The position numbers and the translations under genes are program-made. 44,456 nucleotides of DNA, from NCBI GenBank assembly GCA_945860095.1, contig CAMAPP010000006.1, forward strand, positions 1-44,456, written 5' to 3'. The notes beneath the pieces were generated by a model. That model saw only the letters and a list, made by a program, of their open reading frames with translations. It did not search any database and had not been told where the DNA came from. Source of the DNA: Rhizobium sp. Q54 (GTDB taxonomy: Bacteria > Pseudomonadota > Alphaproteobacteria > CADEGL01). This document shows, one piece after another, positions 31,106-39,652 of the stretch. Each line of letters starts with the position of its first letter. The stretch's first letter is position 1.

Positions 31106-33697
31106 TCAGCGCGCCGCGTCGTCCGCCGGCGGCGGCCCCAAGAGCGCCGGCAGCACGAACAGCGTCGTCAACAGCGCGTAGAACAGCATGATCGCCAAGA
31201 GCACGCCCATGCTGGCCGTGCCCGGATGGGACGACAGGGCGAGCGAGCCGAACGCGGAGCCGGTCGTGGCGCCGCTGAAGAGCACCGCGCGCGCGAGCGA
31301 GGATTGCAGCGGCCCGCGACGTCCCGCGCGCCAGGCCATGACGAAATAGATGTCGAAGGCGACGCCCACGCCGAGCAAAAGGGGTAGCGCTATGATATTG
31401 GCGAAGTTGAGCGGCAGCCCGGCGAGAACCATGGTCGCCCCGGTCAAGATGGCCGCGAGGCCGAGGGGAGCCAGAACGAGCAGCACGTCGCCCGTGCGGC
31501 GCAAAAGAAGCATGAGCAAGACCGCGATGCTGGCAAGCGCCCCCATGCCCGCCGTCTTGAACGCGCCCAATACGGTGTGGCTCGATTCCTGGAAGGTCAG
31601 CGCGGAGCCCGATATTTCCGGCGTCGCCGCGCGCACGGCGGCGGCAAAACGCTTAAGCACTGCGTTGTCGCGCGCGTCGCCCTTGGGAAACACCTCGATC
31701 CGGGCGCGGCCGTCGGCGGCCACCCAATCGTCGCGAATTTCCGGCGGCAAGGTTTCGAGCGCGACCGGGCCCGCCTGAAGCGCCGCCTTCAAGGCTTCGA
31801 GGCGGCGATCAAGGCCGTCGAGCAAGGCGAGCGCCAGCGCCCCCGCCGGCGGCTCGGGCAGCGCGAGAAAGCCTTCGAGCGCCGCCCTCAGCCGTTCGCC
31901 CTCGGCGATTTTCTTTTCGGACGGCAGTGCCGCCAAACCCTTGGCCAATTCCCGGATCGCCGCCAGATTCTCCGCGTCCGTCGGCGGCGCGCCCGTCGGC
32001 GGCAAGGCGAAGGTCGTGCCGAGCAGAAGGTTCAAGTCCTCGATGATGGCGAGTTTCGGCTCTTGGTCGGCCGGCACGAAACTCGCGACCGTCATGGCGC
32101 GCTCGATCTCGGGCGCGGCGCCGAGTTTGTCGGCGAGCGCAACCGCCGCCTCGACGGCGGGCGCCAGAATGTCGATGGAAAGGGGCGAGGTCATCGGATC
32201 GGCCATCAGCTCGAACACGGTCGAGGCCGATTCGGTCTTCGGGTCCTTGAGGTTCAGGGGGTTGAAATCGAAGCGCAGCCAGGGGAGCAGCGCGGCGCCG
32301 CCAAGGGCCGCCGCGAGCGCCGCGATGCGAATCTGGCGGCGGCGGCGAAGAAGAAAATCGTCGATGGGCGCCATCCAGGCGTACCCGACATCCTCGGCCC
32401 GGCCGCCCGGGCGCGCGAGCGCGATGAGCGCGGGCAAGAGCGTGAGATTGAGCGCCAGCGCGATCAACATGCCCATGCCCGCGATGAGTCCCAATTCCGA
32501 TACGCCGGTATAATCGGTTGGCAAGAAGGCAAAAAATCCGAGCGCCGAAGCGACGGCCGCGACGGTCAGAGGCCCGCCGATGGCGCGCGCCGCGCCGTCG
32601 ATCGCCGAGCCAATCTCGCTTTGATGCCGCTGCTCGTCGCGCAACCGCACGGAAAACTGGATGCCGAAATCGACCGCGATGCCGACGAACAGCACGGCGA
32701 AGGCGACCGATATGAGATTGAACGTGCCGATCGCCGCCGTCGCGAAGGCGGCCGTCGCCACCAACCCGGCGACGAGCGTCGCGCTCACGCACAGGATGAG
32801 GCGCCACGACTTGAGCGCGAAAAACAGCGCGATCGTCACCAGGGCGATCGACACCGCCGAGGCCACGCCCATGCCCTCGCTCACGGTCGCAAATTCCTCG
32901 TCGCCGAGGGGAATGTTGCCGGTCAACCGCACCCGGACTCCGCGATCGTGCGTGAGGCCGAGCTCCGCGGCGGCCACGCGAATCGCCTCGCTCGCCCGCG
33001 CGCCGGGCTGCAATGCGTCGTAATCGAGCGCGGTCTGAACGACGATGAAGCGCTTCTTCTCGAACGCCGCCGGCTCGCGTCCGGTCAACAGGCTTTGCCA
33101 GGACATGGCCCCGTGTTTGCCGCGCACCGTGTCCTCGACGGCGGCGGCGATCGCGTCCATCGGCCGGCCAAGCGCATCGAGCGCGACAGCGCCACGTGCC
33201 GTGCCTTCGAGCGCGAGATTGAGCGTGCCGAACAGCCCGCGCAGGCTCGGGTCGGCGGTCAGGGTGCCGATGAGGGGCTGGGCCTCGATCAACCGATCGG
33301 CGATGTCCTGCAATTCGCCGATCTCGAGGAACAACATGCCGTAGCGGTCAAAGAACGCGCCGCCATCGGGCCGGCGCACGGAAACGAACAGCGCAGGATC
33401 GCCCGCAAGGCGCGCGGCCAAGGCGGCGGCGGCGTCCTCGGCGCGGTCGGGCGTGGCCGCGTCCACGACAACCACGGTATTGTCCGAGCGCCGCGGGAAC
33501 GCGTCCGCCATCGCAAGTTCGCGTTTGCGCCAATCGGTCTTCGGCGAGATCAGGGTTTCGGTGTCGGTGTTAATGGCGAAATTTTCGGCCGTGTACCAAC
33601 CGAGCAGCAATGTCGCCGCCAGGCCGATCGCCGCCACGGCGCCGGCACGGCGGCGGCAAAACGCGGCGATCGCGCCGGTCCAAATCTCGACCATCAC
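31106..33697 (-). CDS. hpnN: Hopanoid RND-type transporter HpnN
   Basis: An 863-aa MMPL/RND-family inner-membrane protein. HpnN moves hopanoids to the outer membrane. TM1 lies at ~20-38 (AVAAIGLAATLLLGWY), followed by a large periplasmic domain, a first sterol-sensing-like block of five helices (~275-430, with FAVLFVGIAVDFGIQFSVRLRDE), a second periplasmic domain (~470-690) and a second helical block (~700-855, GVGVAFDIYFVMAWR). The GxxxDF/DIYF segments are the usual polar proton-path helices. Start is GTG 33697 or ATG 33694. It lies convergent with hpnM and 4 bp after the CopD-like gene. Confidence 0.92.
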   Translation of the reverse strand: MMVEIWTGAIAAFCRRRAGAVAAIGLAATLLLGWYTAENFAINTDTETLISPKTDWRKRELAMADAFPRRSDNTVVVVDAATPDRAEDAAAALAARLAGDPALFVSVRRPDGGAFFDRYGMLFLEIGELQDIADRLIEAQPLIGTLTADPSLRGLFGTLNLALEGTARGAVALDALGRPMDAIAAAVEDTVRGKHGAMSWQSLLTGREPAAFEKKRFIVVQTALDYDALQPGARASEAIRVAAAELGLTHDRGVRVRLTGNIPLGDEEFATVSEGMGVASAVSIALVTIALFFALKSWRLILCVSATLVAGLVATAAFATAAIGTFNLISVAFAVLFVGIAVDFGIQFSVRLRDEQRHQSEIGSAIDGAARAIGGPLTVAAVASALGFFAFLPTDYTGVSELGLIAGMGMLIALALNLTLLPALIALARPGGRAEDVGYAWMAPIDDFLLRRRRQIRIAALAAALGGAALLPWLRFDFNPLNLKDPKTESASTVFELMADPMTSPLSIDILAPAVEAAVALADKLGAAPEIERAMTVASFVPADQEPKLAIIEDLNLLLGTTFALPPTGAPPTDAENLAAIRELAKGLAALPSEKKIAEGERLRAALEGFLALPEPPAGALALALLDGLDRRLEALKAALQAGPVALETLPPEIRDDWVAADGRARIEVFPKGDARDNAVLKRFAAAVRAATPEISGSALTFQESSHTVLGAFKTAGMGALASIAVLLMLLLRRTGDVLLVLAPLGLAAILTGATMVLAGLPLNFANIIALPLLLGVGVAFDIYFVMAWRAGRRGPLQSSLARAVLFSGATTGSAFGSLALSSHPGTASMGVLLAIMLFYALLTTLFVLPALLGPPPADDAAR

Positions 33698-33701
33698 GCG
33701 C

Positions 33702-35354
33702 TCAGGCCTCCCGGTAGAAAAGCAGGATAAGCCCGATCAGCACGAAACAGGCGCGCCAGGCCCAGGACGCAATGACGCCATCCTTTTCCGAAAGTCGCAA
33801 CTCAAGCCAACGCGCCCACCCTCCGACGATGCCGAGCGTGCCGATTGCCAAATGGCTCAATTCGATCAGCAGCTCTTCCTTGAAATTGCCTAGCGAATGG
33901 GAGTGCGAAAGTAGGAAGGCGCCGCCAACCGCCGTCAGGATCGGAAAGACGAAGGCGGCGCGCGGATTCTTCAGACGCCCCGTGCGCACCGCCCACTCGA
34001 ACAGGCCGAACGCGACGACCAGAAATATGATCAGGCGGTGCTGGGCGACCTCGGGATCGAGAAAGCTGGTCATGAAGCTGTTCTCGCCGAGCGGCCAATT
34101 CTCGGGGTCCGAACGGACGAACAGAAATCCCGCCAGCAGCAGGAATACGAGCGGCCAATGGCGCGCCCACGGCGCCTTGCCGCTGCGTTCCGCAAGCGCC
34201 AGGAAACCGATCGCGGCCACGAAAATACCGGCCCAGTTGTGGTTGAACTCGGACCACGCGATATCCGCCTGGGTGTCGGGGATGGTTTCGGTCGCGCCTT
34301 CGGAAACGGGTTTCGCCGTGGTCGAGCGCTGCACCGATTCGGCGAGCGTGATCTTCTCGGCGATCGTCCGGTTGCTGAGTTCGTCCAGGCTCGGGCTGGT
34401 CAGGCGCGGGGGCCAGCGCGGCGCGAAGCGCTGGCCGATCTCGGCGAGCGTCAGGCGGTCATGGGGCATATCGATCGCCGGCGGCATGGACGTGAGCGAG
34501 GCGGCGACGAAGAACAGGGCCAGACCCACGCCCATCTCGGTTTCGGCGAAGCGTTTCAGGCGCAGGGTCGGGGTGGCCGGATCGCGGCGCAGGCGTTCGA
34601 CCAGGCGGAAATTTGCGAAGCCGAGCATCAGGACGCAGCCGAACAGCGCGACCTTGTTGACCAGCATCGCGCCGTAGGCGGTGCCGTGAAGCGCCTCGAG
34701 GGCATCGATATAGGCGAGCGACATCCCGAGACCGGCCGCGAACAGCACGGCCACGCTCGCCATCGAGATTTGGGAAAAGCGCTTTCCGATGGCGCGGGTG
34801 GCGTCCGCTTCCGGGCAGCGGTTGAGCGCCATCACGAAATAGGCCATGCCGCCAATCCAGGCCGCGGCGGCCAATTGATGCAACACCACGGCGCCGATCA
34901 GCGCCTCGCGTAACTCCAGGCGCGCGGCCGCGTGGCTGGTCGCGGTCGTGCCGAACATCAGCACGGCGCACAAGGCGACCAGAATCGGCCAGGGCCGCGA
35001 TCCGCGCGCCACGATGACGGCGATGGCCAGGGCGGCGAGCGCGGCGGCCGCGCTTGCGGAGACAAAGCCCGCGCCCAAGGTTTCGTGCCAGGACAGAAAG
35101 GCCGATTGGCGCAGTACCGCCGCCTTGCCGAGGGCGCCGATCAGATGCAAGCCGGCCAATGCGAGCGCCGAGGAGATCAGCAAGCGGCGGCAGACCCGCA
35201 TCGTCGCGCCGTACCCCGCGCCCATTTGTGCGGCCAGCGGGCGCGCGAGGACGGCCTCGAAGATGAACCCGCCCAGCACGATGGCCTGCGCGGCCAAGGC
35301 GCCGCCGCGCAGTACGACGGTCAGGAACGAGAAGATTTCGAGCAGATTCGCCAT
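33702..35354 (-). CDS. CopD-domain membrane protein
   Basis: A 550-aa polytopic inner-membrane protein with about 12-14 hydrophobic segments. The middle third (ALIGAVVLHQLAAAAWIGGM, then GTAYGAMLVNKVALFGCVLMLGFANFRLVERL) is the CopD domain of copper-resistance and uptake proteins. The C-terminal third (HNWAGIFVAAIGFLALAE, then LLSHSHSLGNFKEELLIELSH) contains histidines that could bind copper. A role in copper transport or in cytochrome oxidase assembly is possible; the family annotation is broad. It precedes hpnN by 4 bp in the same direction, so it may be co-transcribed. Confidence 0.8.
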   Translation of the reverse strand: MANLLEIFSFLTVVLRGGALAAQAIVLGGFIFEAVLARPLAAQMGAGYGATMRVCRRLLISSALALAGLHLIGALGKAAVLRQSAFLSWHETLGAGFVSASAAAALAALAIAVIVARGSRPWPILVALCAVLMFGTTATSHAAARLELREALIGAVVLHQLAAAAWIGGMAYFVMALNRCPEADATRAIGKRFSQISMASVAVLFAAGLGMSLAYIDALEALHGTAYGAMLVNKVALFGCVLMLGFANFRLVERLRRDPATPTLRLKRFAETEMGVGLALFFVAASLTSMPPAIDMPHDRLTLAEIGQRFAPRWPPRLTSPSLDELSNRTIAEKITLAESVQRSTTAKPVSEGATETIPDTQADIAWSEFNHNWAGIFVAAIGFLALAERSGKAPWARHWPLVFLLLAGFLFVRSDPENWPLGENSFMTSFLDPEVAQHRLIIFLVVAFGLFEWAVRTGRLKNPRAAFVFPILTAVGGAFLLSHSHSLGNFKEELLIELSHLAIGTLGIVGGWARWLELRLSEKDGVIASWAWRACFVLIGLILLFYREA

Positions 35355-35488
35355 GACAGCCCGGATTGGCGACCCTCGAGCGGCCGCGGAGGCCACGGTA
35401 TAGGGCCCGGCGCCGGGGTCGTCGAGCGCGCGCGGGCCGAAAAAATTGGCTTCCCCCGCCCGGCCGCGAGGGCCGGGAAGCGGGAAGC

Positions 35489-36457
35489 CTAGACCGTGCG
35501 AATCTTGGCCCGCCGAAGCTGTTCGGCCGGCCGTGCGGCAAAGCCCCATTTTTCGCGGAACCAATCGACCGTGCGGTCGAGACCGCCCTCGAAGCCGCTG
35601 CGCGGTTCCCAGCCGAGGATGGCCTTGGCCTTGGCGTTCGAAACCTCGCGGCCGCCGAAATCGCCGGGGCGGGCGGGGGTGAACTCGATCTTCACGTGAT
35701 CGCCGACGCGGCTGCGGATACCTTCGGCGACTTCGAGAACCGTGACCGTTTGGTTGCCCTCGATGTTGAAGATCTGATTGGCCCCGCTCTCGGCCATCGC
35801 CAGGACATGGGCATCGGCCAGGTCGCGGACATAGACGAATTTGCGAAACTGATCGCCCTTGCCGGCGATCGTCAGCGGTTCGCCGTTCAGCGCCTTGCGC
35901 AGGAAAATGGGAATCAGCAATTCCTCGCGCATGCGCGGACCGTACGGAATGCCGTAGCGCAGCACGGTGAACGGCACCTGGTAGAGCGTTTGGTAATTGT
36001 GGCACAGCATCTCGCAGGCCATCTTGGTCGAGGTGTAGATGTGCCCCGCGCCGTTGAGATGGAACGGCACCGATTCGTCGGCGGCATCGAGAGTTGCCGG
36101 CGCGCCGTTATAGACCCACACGGTCGAGGCGAGCACGACGCGCTTTACGCCGTTCTGGCGCGCGGCCTCGAGCACGTTCGTCGTGCCCATGACGTTGAGC
36201 GCGGTGCTGTAAACCGGATATTTGAAGGCGTGATTGACGTTCGACACGGCGGCGAGGTGGAACACGTAATCGGCGCCGCGCGTCGTGGCGAGCATCGAGG
36301 GCGCGTCGAGCAGGTCCACATCCTCGAAGCCGACATCGCTCCGGTGCGGCTGGACGCGATGGTCGAGCACGGTCACGTCGTGGCCCGAATCCTTCAAGGC
36401 GTCGACGACGTGCGAGCCGATGAAGCCGCTGCCGCCGGTTACGATGCACTTCGCCAT
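35489..36457 (-). CDS. NAD-dependent sugar epimerase/dehydratase
   Basis: A 322-aa extended SDR. NAD-binding TGGSGFIGSHVV (7-18), DYVFHLAAVSNV and the catalytic Tyr-x3-Lys in HIYTSTKMACE are clear, as are RYGIPYGPRM and FVYVRDLADAHVLA of UDP-sugar 4-epimerase-like enzymes. GGAGA lies seven bases before the ATG. Just upstream (14 bp) is a DegT-type aminotransferase gene, so the pair probably makes an amino sugar or modifies a nucleotide sugar. Substrate cannot be deduced. Confidence 0.9.
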   Translation of the reverse strand: MAKCIVTGGSGFIGSHVVDALKDSGHDVTVLDHRVQPHRSDVGFEDVDLLDAPSMLATTRGADYVFHLAAVSNVNHAFKYPVYSTALNVMGTTNVLEAARQNGVKRVVLASTVWVYNGAPATLDAADESVPFHLNGAGHIYTSTKMACEMLCHNYQTLYQVPFTVLRYGIPYGPRMREELLIPIFLRKALNGEPLTIAGKGDQFRKFVYVRDLADAHVLAMAESGANQIFNIEGNQTVTVLEVAEGIRSRVGDHVKIEFTPARPGDFGGREVSNAKAKAILGWEPRSGFEGGLDRTVDWFREKWGFAARPAEQLRRAKIRTV

Positions 36458-36470
36458 TTTGCGTCTCTCC

Positions 36471-37616
36471 TCAGGCTATAGTCGCGCGCAGGGCATCGAC
36501 GACCTGCATGGCCTGCATATTCGTCATGCTGGCGAATACGGGCAGGCAGATTTGCCGCGCGCAGCAATCCTCCGAAACCGGCAAGGGCGCCGTCTTGTAG
36601 GCCTCGAACACCGGCTGGCGGTGCAGCGGCTCTTCGTAAACCTCGCCCGACAGGGAAACGGCGAAGCGCTCGCGCAATTCGCCTTTTAGGCGCTTGCGAT
36701 CGACCTTGTCCCGCATCGTCACGACGTATTTGTAGAAATTGCTGGCGCCGTCCCCGGGAACGGCCATCGGATTGAGCGCGTTCATGCCGCGCAGCGCCTC
36801 GTCGTAGACCGCGGCTATGCGCTGGCGGGCGACGATCATGTTGGGCAGGCGCTCCAAATGCTTCACGCCGATGATCGCGTGGGGCTCCGACATGCGCCAG
36901 TTGTAGCCCATGCGGGTGTGCGCGTTCTGGAGAAAACTTGCCTTCCCCTGGTCGCGGTAGATGCGTGCTTCTTCGGCCAATTTGTCGTCGTTGGTCGTGA
37001 TCATGCCGCCTTCGCCGCAGGTCATGACTTTCGTCGGGTAGAAGCTGAACGAACCCGCGATGCCGAACGAACCCGCCTTGATCCCACCGAGGGACGAGCC
37101 GTGGGCATGCGCCGCGTCCTCGGCGATCCAGATGCCTTTCTTGCGCGCGATCTCTTGCAGTTCCGGCATGCGCCGCGACACCAATCCGCCGATATGAACG
37201 ACGATCATGCCGGCCGTCTTCGGCGTGATGCGCCGTTCGATTTCCTCGGGCGCCGTGCCGAAGGATTCGGGATCGGTATCCATGAACACGGGATTGCCGC
37301 CCGCGTGCACGACGGCCGCGGCGGTGGCGAAAAAGGTATTCGTCGGCACCAGGACGTCCTTGCCCTCGACGCCGAGGGCGCGGAGGATGATTTCGAGCGA
37401 GGACGTGCCGCTGTTCACCGCCACGCAATGCTTCACGCCGACATAGGACGCGAAGTTCTTTTCGAACTCGAGCCCGTACTTGCCCAGCGTCAATTGCCCG
37501 GTCGCGAGGACTTCCTGGATCCGGTCGGCGATCCATTGACGATCCTCCGGGGCAAAATCGATTTTCGCCGCCGGCACCGGCGCCGCGCCGGATTTTTGGT
37601 TTTTCTCGATCGACAC
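36471..37616 (-). CDS. DegT/DnrJ/EryC1-family PLP aminotransferase
   Basis: A 381-aa sugar aminotransferase. VAVNSGTSSLEIILRALG and PTNTFFATAAAV open the fold; the PLP site has EDAAHAHGS and Lys196 in SFYPTKVMTCGEGG; the C-terminal YKYVVTMRDKVD segment is typical. It converts a keto sugar nucleotide to an amino sugar using glutamate. Start: GTG 37616 with GGAG seven bases upstream. It is first in an operon with the epimerase gene. Hopanoid-sugar or lipid-A-type modification is suggested by the neighbourhood. Confidence 0.92.
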   Translation of the reverse strand: MSIEKNQKSGAAPVPAAKIDFAPEDRQWIADRIQEVLATGQLTLGKYGLEFEKNFASYVGVKHCVAVNSGTSSLEIILRALGVEGKDVLVPTNTFFATAAAVVHAGGNPVFMDTDPESFGTAPEEIERRITPKTAGMIVVHIGGLVSRRMPELQEIARKKGIWIAEDAAHAHGSSLGGIKAGSFGIAGSFSFYPTKVMTCGEGGMITTNDDKLAEEARIYRDQGKASFLQNAHTRMGYNWRMSEPHAIIGVKHLERLPNMIVARQRIAAVYDEALRGMNALNPMAVPGDGASNFYKYVVTMRDKVDRKRLKGELRERFAVSLSGEVYEEPLHRQPVFEAYKTAPLPVSEDCCARQICLPVFASMTNMQAMQVVDALRATIA

Positions 37617-38019
37617 GCGGTCACTCCGTCCTTTTGGGATAGATACGCATCCAGGCGAACAACACCCCGGCCGAGCTTGCGTCGCGGCCGTTCGCCGTCC
37701 TCGCCAGTGGCGTAAATCCTGGGCCAATGGCGTAAACTTCCAGTCGGTGATTGTCCTCGGCCCCTGCGGTCTACCCCGCCAGGAGAGTTGCCGCAGGCGC
37801 GCGACAATGGCAAGAACCGGCATCTCATAACAAAGACATCGCCAAGGGACAACTGCCGCTTGCGTGTGGGAAAACCCTGATAGTTATGCTTGCGCGGTCG
37901 GAAAATTGCCTGCTGGACGGTCTTCGGGGTTCTAAATCGGATATGGGACGGGCTAAGGTCGCGTCGCGGACCCGGTTCCGGTGTCGCGCTGAATGTGCAC
38001 CCCCTGACATAGACCGGCC
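37617..38019. other. Divergent intergenic region with a 20-bp repeat
   Basis: 403 bp between the divergent aminotransferase and DMT-type genes. A 20-bp imperfect duplication lies at 37704-37743 (CCAGTGGCGTAAATCCTGGG and CCAATGGCGTAAACTTCCAG). The part from 37820 to 37950 is more AT-rich and probably holds promoters in both directions, but no convincing -35/-10 pair could be fixed. No gene seen. Confidence 0.5.
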
Positions 38020-38445
38020 ATGAACGCGCATTGGATGGCGAAGAATAGAACGGTCTTCTTATTGCTTGTCGCCGTGCTGATGCAGGCGGCGGGAAATGCC
38101 TTCATGAGCATCGGCATGAAGGAACTGGGGGCGACGGCCTCGACCGTGGACGATTGGTTGCTTCTCGCGCGCGCGGGCCTGACGAGTCCGTGGATTTGGG
38201 CGGGGATTTTTTGCTTGCTCGGCTTCGTCTCGCTGTTCGCAATCGTATTGTCCTGGGCGGATTTAAGCCTGGCCATGCCGATCGTCGCCATCGAGGTCGT
38301 GGTCAACGTGGCGTTCGCCACCGCGTTTCTCGGCGAACAGGTGCCCTTGACGCGCTGGTGCGGCGTCGTGTTGGTGGCGGCCGGGGTGGCGTTGGTCGCG
38401 GGCTCGGCGCGCGGGGGCCGGAAAAGCGAAAGCGTGCCTTCATGA
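38020..38445 (+). CDS. Half-size DMT/EamA-like membrane protein (SMR-sized), first of a pair
   Basis: A 141-aa protein with four hydrophobic segments (TVFLLLVAVLMQAAGN, WIWAGIFCLLGFVSLFAIVL, LSLAMPIVAIEVVVNVAFA, WCGVVLVAAGVALVAG), the size of SMR and ArnE/ArnF-like proteins. The LSWADLSLAMPI.AI pattern is typical. Its stop overlaps the next start (ATGA), so both halves are made together and probably form a heterodimer. It may flip a lipid-linked sugar or export small cations; the neighbourhood favours a lipid-sugar role. Confidence 0.82.
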   Translation: MNAHWMAKNRTVFLLLVAVLMQAAGNAFMSIGMKELGATASTVDDWLLLARAGLTSPWIWAGIFCLLGFVSLFAIVLSWADLSLAMPIVAIEVVVNVAFATAFLGEQVPLTRWCGVVLVAAGVALVAGSARGGRKSESVPS

Positions 38446-38807
38446 CCGTGCTGTTGATCGCGATTCTCGTGCTTTCGGACGCCGCCAGCGATGTCCTGAT
38501 GACCGGCGCCATGAAACAAATCGGCGAAGTGCGCGACTTCCGGCCGCGCGCCTTGTTGGCAACCGCCATCCGGGTGCTCGGGCACGGTCGATTTCTTGCG
38601 GGCGCCGGGTTCGCGACGCTGCACTTCGCCGCGTTCCTGTGGCTTTTGTCCTATGCCGAGCTGAGCTTCGTCATACCCGCGGCGGCGCTGGTTTATGTCG
38701 TCAGCACGTTCGGCGCCAAATTCTTCCTCCATGAACGGATCTCGGCGCGGCGCTGGGCGGGGGTTACTCTCGTCTTTCTCGGCGTGGCGTTGGTGTCCTT
38801 GCCCTAA
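38442..38807 (+). CDS. Half-size DMT/EamA-like membrane protein, second of a pair
   Basis: A 121-aa protein with four hydrophobic helices and the pattern LSYAELSFVIPAAALVYVVS, parallel to the segment of the first half. Start ATG 38442 overlaps the upstream stop. With the previous gene it resembles the ArnE/ArnF pair, which together form one flippase for undecaprenyl-phosphate-aminoarabinose. The stop (TAA) overlaps, tail to tail, with the TAG stop of hpnK. Substrate inferred only. Confidence 0.82.
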   Translation: MTVLLIAILVLSDAASDVLMTGAMKQIGEVRDFRPRALLATAIRVLGHGRFLAGAGFATLHFAAFLWLLSYAELSFVIPAAALVYVVSTFGAKFFLHERISARRWAGVTLVFLGVALVSLP

Positions 38808-39652
38808 CCAAGCGCGCGGAAGGTGCATAGGCGGTAGCCGTTTTGCACGACGGCGCGTGCGAGCGCGGGCGACATCAACGCCGAAAATTCCCCCGCGTGA
38901 TCGTAATTCGCCATCGTGCGTTCGAGCGCCGGCGCGCGGCCGATCGCTGGATGGAGATAGATCTCGCACGCGCGGCCGCGCTTGGCGGCGTCCGCCAGCA
39001 GGGCGAGCAGGCGCGCCTCGGTCATCGCGCCGCCATGGGTCAAGCCGAGAATCGTGTCGTTGTGCATCGCTCCGGCATGTCTCAAACGCGCGCGCGAGAG
39101 CGCAAGCCACGGCGCCAGCGCCGCGCGCGCGAGCAAGGCGCCGGCGCCGCCCGCGGCGGCCACGCTCCAGGGTTCGCGCGGCAGGCGCACGGGCGGCGTG
39201 CCGTAATCGCGGCCGATTTCGAGCAGAAGGCCGAGTACGGTTGGATGCAGGTGCATGTGATTGTGCGCGTTCACGTGGTCGAGCTTCAGCCCCGTGGCGG
39301 CGAAGGCCTCGAACTGCGCGCGGATTTCGGCGCCAAGTTGCGCACGCGCGCCGGGGCGAAAGAAAAAGCGCACGCCCGCGCGCGCGGGATCGTCGAGAAA
39401 GGCGCCGTCGGCGCCCACCAGATCGGGGACTTCCCCCGGGGGTAGCGCCGGACGGCCTTCGACCAGCGTAAGATGCAGCCCGACACCCAACCCGGCCATT
39501 CCCCTCGCGCGCCGCACCGCGTCGTCCGCCGCCGGCGCCGTGACCATGAGGCTGGCGCACGACAACGTGCCCGCGCGGTGGGCGAACTCCACCGCCATGT
39601 TCACCTCCTCGGCCAGGCCGAAATCGTCCGCCGTCAGGACGAGCGCGCTCAC
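38804..39652 (-). CDS. hpnK: ChbG/HpnK-family deacetylase
   Basis: A 282-aa carbohydrate deacetylase. The metal/acid site is VLTADDFGLAEEVN near the start, His in GLGVGLHLTLVEG, and the His cluster DHVNAHNHMHLHPTV. HpnK removes the N-acetyl group from the GlcNAc on bacteriohopanetetrol. Start: GTG 39652, overlapping the TGA of the upstream hpnI gene (GTGA), which supports coupled translation and the assignment. No signal peptide is seen, so it acts in the cytosol or at the inner membrane face. Confidence 0.9.
   Translation of the reverse strand: MSALVLTADDFGLAEEVNMAVEFAHRAGTLSCASLMVTAPAADDAVRRARGMAGLGVGLHLTLVEGRPALPPGEVPDLVGADGAFLDDPARAGVRFFFRPGARAQLGAEIRAQFEAFAATGLKLDHVNAHNHMHLHPTVLGLLLEIGRDYGTPPVRLPREPWSVAAAGGAGALLARAALAPWLALSRARLRHAGAMHNDTILGLTHGGAMTEARLLALLADAAKRGRACEIYLHPAIGRAPALERTMANYDHAGEFSALMSPALARAVVQNGYRLCTFRALG

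Noticed and set aside
31577-33730. A 717-codon open frame on the plus strand
   Set aside because: Antisense to hpnN; no motifs, skewed composition.
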